The translations under genes and the position numbers were made by a program. From the NCBI RefSeq assembly GCF_033845285.1, contig NZ_JAWXCX010000001.1, positions 1,751,495 to 1,815,494 on the forward strand: a DNA stretch of 64,000 nucleotides, written 5' to 3'. Position 1 is the stretch's first letter, and every line of letters starts with the position of its first letter. Origin of the DNA: Marinococcus sp. PL1-022. Its GTDB lineage: Bacteria; Bacillota; Bacilli; Bacillales; Marinococcaceae. This document shows, one piece after another, positions 59,569-64,000 of the stretch. The notes below the pieces were generated by a model. That model worked only from the letters and a program-made list of their open reading frames with translations, did no database searches and was not told where the DNA came from.

Positions 59569-59880
59569 TTATTGGTCCACTGTATTATTCATGGTTTCAA
59601 GCATTCGTTTACCTCCCATAGGATTGTAGGCATTTGGGGGAATTTGTCCACACGGAATATTTTCAGTTTGCGCAATTCCTTCGATTTTTTTGAATTGATG
59701 GCGTATTTGTGGAGCTACCATACAAACATTCCATCCATTTTTTATTTCATCCTCTACCTCGCTGCTCCCAATTGCTTTTACGTGGAGCTCCTGCCCATTT
59801 TTTTCTGCCTCTTTCTTTAATGCATCCACAGCGATAGCACTCGACATTCCACCCGAACAAATAAATAATACGTTCATCAT
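59569..59880 (-). CDS. PTS subunit IIB, Lac/Cel family
   Basis: 103 residues. The phosphoryl Cys lies in VLFICSGGMSSAIAVDAL (Cys-8 or 9), with QIRHQFKKIEGIA of CelA/ChbB-type IIB. It receives phosphate from IIA and gives it to the sugar bound by IIC. ATG 59880 (or 59877) follows AGGGGGTTTATG. It is the first gene of the minus unit, separated by 15 bases from IIC and divergent from the IIA gene. Confidence 0.93.
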   Translation of the reverse strand: MMNVLFICSGGMSSAIAVDALKKEAEKNGQELHVKAIGSSEVEDEIKNGWNVCMVAPQIRHQFKKIEGIAQTENIPCGQIPPNAYNPMGGKRMLETMNNTVDQ

Positions 59881-59997
59881 AAACCCCCTGAATTTTAAAA
59901 TTTTATTTTAACCTGAGTACATTATATGCTAATATAAAATTAAATTTCAACAATTTACTGAAATTTTTCAAAATTTTGGTTTGAAAGGGGTTTTTCT
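59881..59997. promoter_or_regulatory. Divergent control region of the MurNAc/PTS locus
   Basis: The 117-base AT-rich region between IIB and IIA carries an inverted repeat AAATTTCA...TGAAATTT (59942-59966) and a palindrome TGAAATTTTTCA (59959-59970). A related perfect inverted repeat TTTTGAAAT-TTT-ATTTCAAAA lies before mupG. RpiR-type regulators favour TGAAA/TTTCA half-sites, so this should be the MurR-type operator region for both directions. Confidence 0.65.
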
Positions 59998-60327
59998 ATG
60001 GATACAACATACGAACAGGACATTTTTGAAATCATTTCTAATGCAGGTGATGCTAAAAGCCTGGCTTATGAAAGCCTGGAAATGGTCGAGAATAAAGATT
60101 ATAAAGAAGCTGATGAAAATCTACAATTGGCGGATGATCAATTGAAACGAGCGCACAATACACAAACAAAATTAATTCAGAATGAAATTAATGGCGATAA
60201 AGTCACTATGTCCTTACTGATGGTTCATGCCCAGGATCACCTTATGGGCGCTGAATCAGAAATCACCTTGATTAAGCATTTAATTTCTTTACAAAAGCAA
60301 ATTCATGGCGAAAAAACCAGTTCTTAA
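59998..60327 (+). CDS. PTS subunit IIA, Lac/Cel family
   Basis: 109 residues of the all-helical LacF/ChbA type. IFEIISNAGDAKSLAYESLEM opens the first helix, and the phosphorylated His lies in SLLMVHAQDHLMGAESE. GAAAGGGG lies 8 bases before ATG 59998. It is transcribed away from IIB and IIC, heading the mupG-murK-murQ unit, so the PTS is split between two divergent transcripts. Confidence 0.93.
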   Translation: MDTTYEQDIFEIISNAGDAKSLAYESLEMVENKDYKEADENLQLADDQLKRAHNTQTKLIQNEINGDKVTMSLLMVHAQDHLMGAESEITLIKHLISLQKQIHGEKTSS

Positions 60328-60336
60328 GTTATTTTA

Positions 60337-60357
60337 TTTTGAAATTTTATTTCAAAA
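60337..60357 (+). promoter_or_regulatory. Inverted-repeat operator just before mupG
   Basis: TTTTGAAAT-TTT-ATTTCAAAA is a perfect 9-bp inverted repeat with a 3-base centre, ending a few bases before the mupG ribosome site. It matches the TGAAA...TTTCA motifs in the divergent region, suggesting a second MurR-type site. Confidence 0.68.
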
Positions 60358-60364
60358 AGAAAGG

Positions 60365-61453
60365 ATGATTATAATTAAAAGGCTAGGCATTTCTATTTAC
60401 CCAAATCACGCTTCTTATGAAGACAATATTAATTACATCTGCCAGGCTCATGAGTACGGTTTTTCGAAAATATTTATGTGCCTTCTCTCCGTTGAAGGCT
60501 CAAAATCTGCTATTTTAAGCGATTTCAAAAAGACGATAACGGAAGCAAAACATTTAGGCTTTGAAATTATAGTGGATGTCAGCCCAAAAACTTTTACCGC
60601 ATTGGATATCGATTACAATGATTTGTCTTTTTTTAACGATTTAGGCGCTGATGGCCTCCGATTAGATCTCGGTTTTACTGGACTTGAAGAAGCAAAGATG
60701 ACTCATAATAAATTCGACTTAAAAATCGAAATTAATATGAGCAACGCCACCCACTACATCGATAATATTCTTTCATATCAACCCAACCGTGAAAATCTAA
60801 TTGGCAGCCACAACTTTTACCCACAGCGCTACACAGGTTTATCCTATGACTTCTTTGAAGAATGCAGCCTGAAGTTCCTTAAGTACGGTCTCCATACCAG
60901 TGCATTCATTACCTCTCCTGAAAGTTCTTTCGGTCCCTGGCCTATTATGGAAGGCATGCCTACTCTGGAGGAACACCGAAATCTTTCATTAAAAACGCAG
61001 GCAAAACACTTCTTTGCGACTCAATTAATCAATGACGTTATTATTAGCAACTGTTTTGCCTCAAATGAAGAGATGAGCATTCTTTCAAATTTATCTAAAA
61101 GCATGATCATTTTTAAGATTCATTTGTCCGACGACGTTACTGAGTTGGAAAAAACAATCCTTTTTCAAGAACCCCACTTTTATCGCGGGGATGTTTCTGA
61201 CTATGTTATCCGGTCTACACAAAGCCGTGTAAAGTACAAAGAATATTCTTTTCCGTCTCATGACTGCAACAATATTCAACGCGGAGACATTGTCATAGGT
61301 AATGATAATTACGGTCAATACAAAGGAGAACTTCAAATCGCTCTAAAAGAAATGCAGAACGATGGTAATAAGAACATCATTGCCCGAATTGATGATGAAG
61401 AAAATATTTTAATGAACTATTTGAAGCCGTGGGAGATGTTCGCCTTTGAATAA
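60365..61453 (+). CDS. mupG: MupG-type 6-phospho-N-acetylmuramidase (DUF871)
   Basis: About 360 residues. DUF871 TIM barrel: LGISIYPNHASYEDNINYICQAHEYGFSKIFMCLLS at the N-terminus, LGADGLRLDLGFTGLEEAKM, then NFYPQRYTGLSYDFFEECS and the C-terminal RGDIVIGNDNYGQYKGELQI. In S. aureus MupG cleaves MurNAc-6P-GlcNAc made by a PTS into MurNAc-6P and GlcNAc. ATG 60365 abuts the ribosome site; AUU 60374, 8 bases beyond GGA, would give the usual start (M)KRLGISIYP. It overlaps murK by 8 bases. Confidence 0.92.
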   Translation: MIIIKRLGISIYPNHASYEDNINYICQAHEYGFSKIFMCLLSVEGSKSAILSDFKKTITEAKHLGFEIIVDVSPKTFTALDIDYNDLSFFNDLGADGLRLDLGFTGLEEAKMTHNKFDLKIEINMSNATHYIDNILSYQPNRENLIGSHNFYPQRYTGLSYDFFEECSLKFLKYGLHTSAFITSPESSFGPWPIMEGMPTLEEHRNLSLKTQAKHFFATQLINDVIISNCFASNEEMSILSNLSKSMIIFKIHLSDDVTELEKTILFQEPHFYRGDVSDYVIRSTQSRVKYKEYSFPSHDCNNIQRGDIVIGNDNYGQYKGELQIALKEMQNDGNKNIIARIDDEENILMNYLKPWEMFAFE

Positions 61454-62363
61454 ATCTTTTTACGGGCAATACATCGTAGTAATAGATGCTGGTGGCACAA
61501 AAACTGTAGGGACTCTTGTAGAAATGCAGTCGAAAAAGATTTTATTTCAAATTCAGACCGGGCCGGGCAACATTGTCAGTAATAATGATTACGCTGAACA
61601 AAATATTGAAGATGCCTTAATACAATGTGCTGAACAAATACAAATAAAACCACTCCGGGCCATTATAGGAATTGCTGGGTTTAACACATATAAACACCGA
61701 TGGCATACCCCTTTGCATTGGTACAACTATATAAACGAAAACATTGCAGTTACCAGTGATATTGAATTGGCTTATCGGGCAGAATTCCCTGAAGGAGAAG
61801 GTATGCTTGTAATTTCCGGCACTGGGGCTATTATTTGCTTGGAGCATCAAAACAAATTGAAGACTCTTGGAGGTTGGGGGCATCTATTGGGTGATGAAGA
61901 AAGTGCATATGGAATTGGCAAAAAGGCTATACAGCAGGTTTTAGAAAGTATGGAATACTGCTACAGATCCATACTTAAAGACCAATGGATAAAAGATGAT
62001 TATCCCGCCTCAAGCAATAAACTTAAAGAATGGTTTTACTCTCAGGATAAAGAAGCCATTGCCCAACTCTCTCTCTGGGTAGAATCAACAGCTAAAAACG
62101 GTAATTCAGAGGCACAGAGCATTATAAGCGATGCCTCACGAAAAATGGCCGGCAGTGTTTATAAAGCTATTACATCTCTCGGCTTGTCTTCCAGTATTCC
62201 CTTGATCGTTAAGGGAGGAATGTTTGAAAACAATGACAGATACTTTAGCGAATTCCAAAAGCATATAAGCAATTTTCAATTAACAAATACGGTATCAAAA
62301 TCGAATAAAAACATATTTGTTGAAGCCGCCTGCTTCAATTATTACAAGGGAGTGAGAAAATGA
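61446..62363 (+). CDS. murK: N-acetylglucosamine/MurNAc kinase (BadF/BadG family)
   Basis: 305 residues of the ASKHA fold: IVVIDAGGTKTVGTLVEM (phosphate 1), IGIAGF, GMLVISGTGAIICLE (phosphate 2), GGWGHLLGDEESAYGIG and VKGGMFEN (adenosine). It phosphorylates the free amino sugar released by MupG. TTG 61446 is the start, inside the end of mupG; GGGAG lies upstream. It overlaps murQ by 4 bases. GlcNAc or MurNAc preference cannot be told from sequence. Confidence 0.88.
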   Translation: MNKSFYGQYIVVIDAGGTKTVGTLVEMQSKKILFQIQTGPGNIVSNNDYAEQNIEDALIQCAEQIQIKPLRAIIGIAGFNTYKHRWHTPLHWYNYINENIAVTSDIELAYRAEFPEGEGMLVISGTGAIICLEHQNKLKTLGGWGHLLGDEESAYGIGKKAIQQVLESMEYCYRSILKDQWIKDDYPASSNKLKEWFYSQDKEAIAQLSLWVESTAKNGNSEAQSIISDASRKMAGSVYKAITSLGLSSSIPLIVKGGMFENNDRYFSEFQKHISNFQLTNTVSKSNKNIFVEAACFNYYKGVRK

Positions 62364-63274
62364 AAAATATAGATACAGAAAAGCGAAATCCGAAAACTAC
62401 AAACATTGACAATTTACCAACCGATAAGATGCTGGAGTTGATTAACAAGGAGGATCAAACGGTTCCTTTAGCTATTGCAGACATCATCCCAATTATCGCT
62501 GAATCGGTTGATCGAATAACTTCTTCCATGAATAAAGGAGGCCGTTTATTATATGTAGGTGCCGGCACAAGCGGACGATTAGGCGTACTTGACGCTGTCG
62601 AATGCCCACCGACATTTAACACAGAACCTTCTAATGTATTAGGTATAATTGCCGGGGGCGAAAAAGCAATTTTCCAGGCGGCAGAAGGTGCAGAAGATGA
62701 TATAGAAGCAGGCAGAAAAGATATTCAAAATCTTAATGTAAATAAAAACGACACGGTTGTTGGTATCGCCGCAAGCGGCCGGACCCCATATACTATAGGA
62801 GCCTTAGAAGCTGCTAATGAAAACAGTGCTTATACCATTGCATTAGTCTGTTCCTACGGATCTCCACTGGCTGAAACCGCCGACACCGCTTTGGAAGTAA
62901 ACACAGGACCAGAAGCCATCACAGGGTCAACACGCATGAAAGCCGGAACTGCTCAAAAATTAATACTAAACATGCTATCAACAGGCACTATGATTCGCCA
63001 GGGAAAAGTTTATGGAAATCTGATGGTGGACCTTCAGCCTTCAAATATTAAACTTCGTGAAAGGGCTCTTAGTATTATTATCGAGGCCACAGGATGCTCG
63101 GAATCTGAAGCCATTGATGCACTGAAAAATTATAAAGAAGTTAAACCCGCTATAGTCTCGCTTTTAACTTCACTTCAAGGTAACGAAGTAGCTAATGCCC
63201 TTCTTCGTCATCGCGGTCGCATTCAGGATATATTAAATGGATATCCTTCTGCTGATACTTTAAATAAAAGCTGA
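62360..63274 (+). CDS. murQ: N-acetylmuramic acid 6-phosphate etherase
   Basis: 304 residues with SIS fold. NIDNLPTDKMLELINKEDQTVPLAI, GGRLLYVGAGTSGRLGVLDAVECPPTF, IIAGGEKAIFQAAEGAEDD, VVGIAASGRTPYTIGAL, and the signature EAITGSTRMKAGTAQKLILNMLST are all diagnostic of MurQ. It removes the lactyl ether from MurNAc-6P to give GlcNAc-6P. GGGAGTG lies before ATG 62360, which overlaps the murK stop. Third or fourth gene of the recycling unit. Confidence 0.96.
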   Translation: MKNIDTEKRNPKTTNIDNLPTDKMLELINKEDQTVPLAIADIIPIIAESVDRITSSMNKGGRLLYVGAGTSGRLGVLDAVECPPTFNTEPSNVLGIIAGGEKAIFQAAEGAEDDIEAGRKDIQNLNVNKNDTVVGIAASGRTPYTIGALEAANENSAYTIALVCSYGSPLAETADTALEVNTGPEAITGSTRMKAGTAQKLILNMLSTGTMIRQGKVYGNLMVDLQPSNIKLRERALSIIIEATGCSESEAIDALKNYKEVKPAIVSLLTSLQGNEVANALLRHRGRIQDILNGYPSADTLNKS

Positions 63275-63299
63275 ACCAAGAATTCAGGGGGTGATTATT

Positions 63300-64000
63300 T
63301 TGAAAAAAAGATTAGCATTTTTAGCAATGGCTTTGATAATGATAATCCCTTATACAGGCACCGCTACCGCTAAAGCAGAGAGTGATTCTTACCAGCCTAA
63401 AAGAGAGATGAGAGCAGCCTGGATAGCCAGTGTTGAAAATATTGATATGCCGTCAGGAAAAAATAAAGAAGAATTTAAAGACTGGGCTGCTAACACTATG
63501 TCCCAGATTGAAAATCAAAATTTTAATTCTGCTGTGTTTCAGGTTAAACCCGCAGGCGATGCCCTCTACCCTTCTGACATAGAGCCCTGGTCCTCTTATA
63601 TCACAGGAGAAAATCAAGGGACTGATCCAGGGTATGACCCTTTACAAATAATGCTCGATGCTGCACATCAGCGTGGTATTGAATTACATGCCTGGGTTAA
63701 TCCATATCGATTGACGATGCCGGGAGAAGAGCTTTCGGATTTGTCTGAAACAAATGTGGCTGTTAAACATCCTGAGTGGGTAGTAAATTACGGAGATCAA
63801 TATTACTTGGATCCTGGTATTCCAGAAACGCAGGAGTATGTGATAAAAACGATCGAAGAATTAGTGAACAACTACAATATAGATGCAGTGCACATGGACG
63901 ACTATTTCTACCCTTACAGAATTGCAGGTGAAGATTTTCCGGATAGTGACTCTTTCGATCAGTTCGGAGAAAATTATGAGGATAAAGAAGACTGGAGAAG
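63300..64000 (+). CDS. Secreted GHL10-family hydrolase (YngK-like), N-terminal part
   Basis: 233 codons visible; the gene runs past the window end. TTG 63300 start with AGGGGGTGATT upstream. Signal peptide MKKRLAFLAMALIMIIPYTG, cleavage near AKA-ES. The GHL10/DUF187 barrel begins KREMRAAWIASVENIDMPSG, with FQVKPAGDALYPSDIEPWS, LHAWVNPYR and NIDAVHMDDYFYP (probable catalytic acidic pair). It probably acts outside the cell on peptidoglycan glycan strands, making the disaccharide that the PTS imports. Confidence 0.9.
   Translation, partial: MKKRLAFLAMALIMIIPYTGTATAKAESDSYQPKREMRAAWIASVENIDMPSGKNKEEFKDWAANTMSQIENQNFNSAVFQVKPAGDALYPSDIEPWSSYITGENQGTDPGYDPLQIMLDAAHQRGIELHAWVNPYRLTMPGEELSDLSETNVAVKHPEWVVNYGDQYYLDPGIPETQEYVIKTIEELVNNYNIDAVHMDDYFYPYRIAGEDFPDSDSFDQFGENYEDKEDWR

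Noticed and set aside
1-64000. CRISPR arrays, tRNA/rRNA genes, insertion sequences, prophage or attachment sites
   Set aside because: Looked for spaced repeats, cloverleaf-type elements, transposase or integrase motifs and terminal inverted repeats; none was seen by eye.

Overview
The window is chromosomal DNA from a low-to-moderate GC Gram-positive bacterium, most likely Bacillaceae. Evidence is the strong AGGAGG-type ribosome sites, frequent TTG and GTG starts, a T-box on argS, many tiny membrane proteins, a CstR/CstB persulfide operon and an LPXTG-type sorting signal. Acidic secreted proteins hint at a halophilic or alkaliphilic member (inference). I saw no rRNA, tRNA, IS element, prophage or CRISPR array.

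Layout. 0-1 kb: 5' part of argS (minus strand) with its T-box leader. 1-13 kb: an MFS exporter, a YefM-YoeB toxin-antitoxin pair with its TGTACA operator, a reductase of the dihydrofolate reductase fold, small membrane proteins, a GNAT, a nonsense-interrupted aminoglycoside phosphotransferase-like gene, a penicillin-binding-type serine hydrolase, and an operon holding a GT8 glycosyltransferase and an unrecognised protein whose paralogue lies at 26.2 kb. 13-30 kb: a wall-anchored amidase, oxidoreductases, a GrpB/HIT/phosphoesterase operon, an LD-carboxypeptidase, a nonsense-interrupted rhomboid protease, asnB divergent from a MarR regulator, and several gene remnants.

30.2-34.6 kb is a reactive-sulfur operon: CstR repressor, DsrE-like and TusA-like sulfur carriers, a TauE exporter, a DUF302 protein, a rhodanese and a CstB-type persulfide dioxygenase/sulfurtransferase, with CstR-like inverted repeats. 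A methyltransferase and an apparently internally deleted MFS gene follow. 36-47 kb: a membrane-anchored MsrA-MsrB fusion, tiny membrane proteins, a PadR/DUF2812 pair, a candidate Fst-like type I toxin-antitoxin locus, and small enzymes (PNPOx, GNAT, PhzF, HAD, VOC, PfpI, acetyltransferase). 47-57 kb: two TetR regulators, one with matched operators on itself and an MFS gene, a threonine-synthase-like enzyme, a run of phosphotransferase, P-loop kinase and degenerate histidine phosphatase genes, and an M23 peptidase.

57-64 kb is a divergent cell-wall sugar recycling locus. The minus strand carries a Lac/Cel-family PTS IIB and IIC, a small membrane protein and an RpiR/MurR-type regulator. The plus strand carries PTS IIA, a MupG-type 6-phospho-muramidase, a BadF-type amino-sugar kinase, MurQ etherase and the start of a secreted GHL10 hydrolase. 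Together they can import and split a MurNAc-GlcNAc-type disaccharide. The most unusual items are the candidate type I toxin-antitoxin locus at 40.8-41.1 kb, several genes whose only well-spaced start is AUA, AUC or AUU, and the many single-lesion genes.
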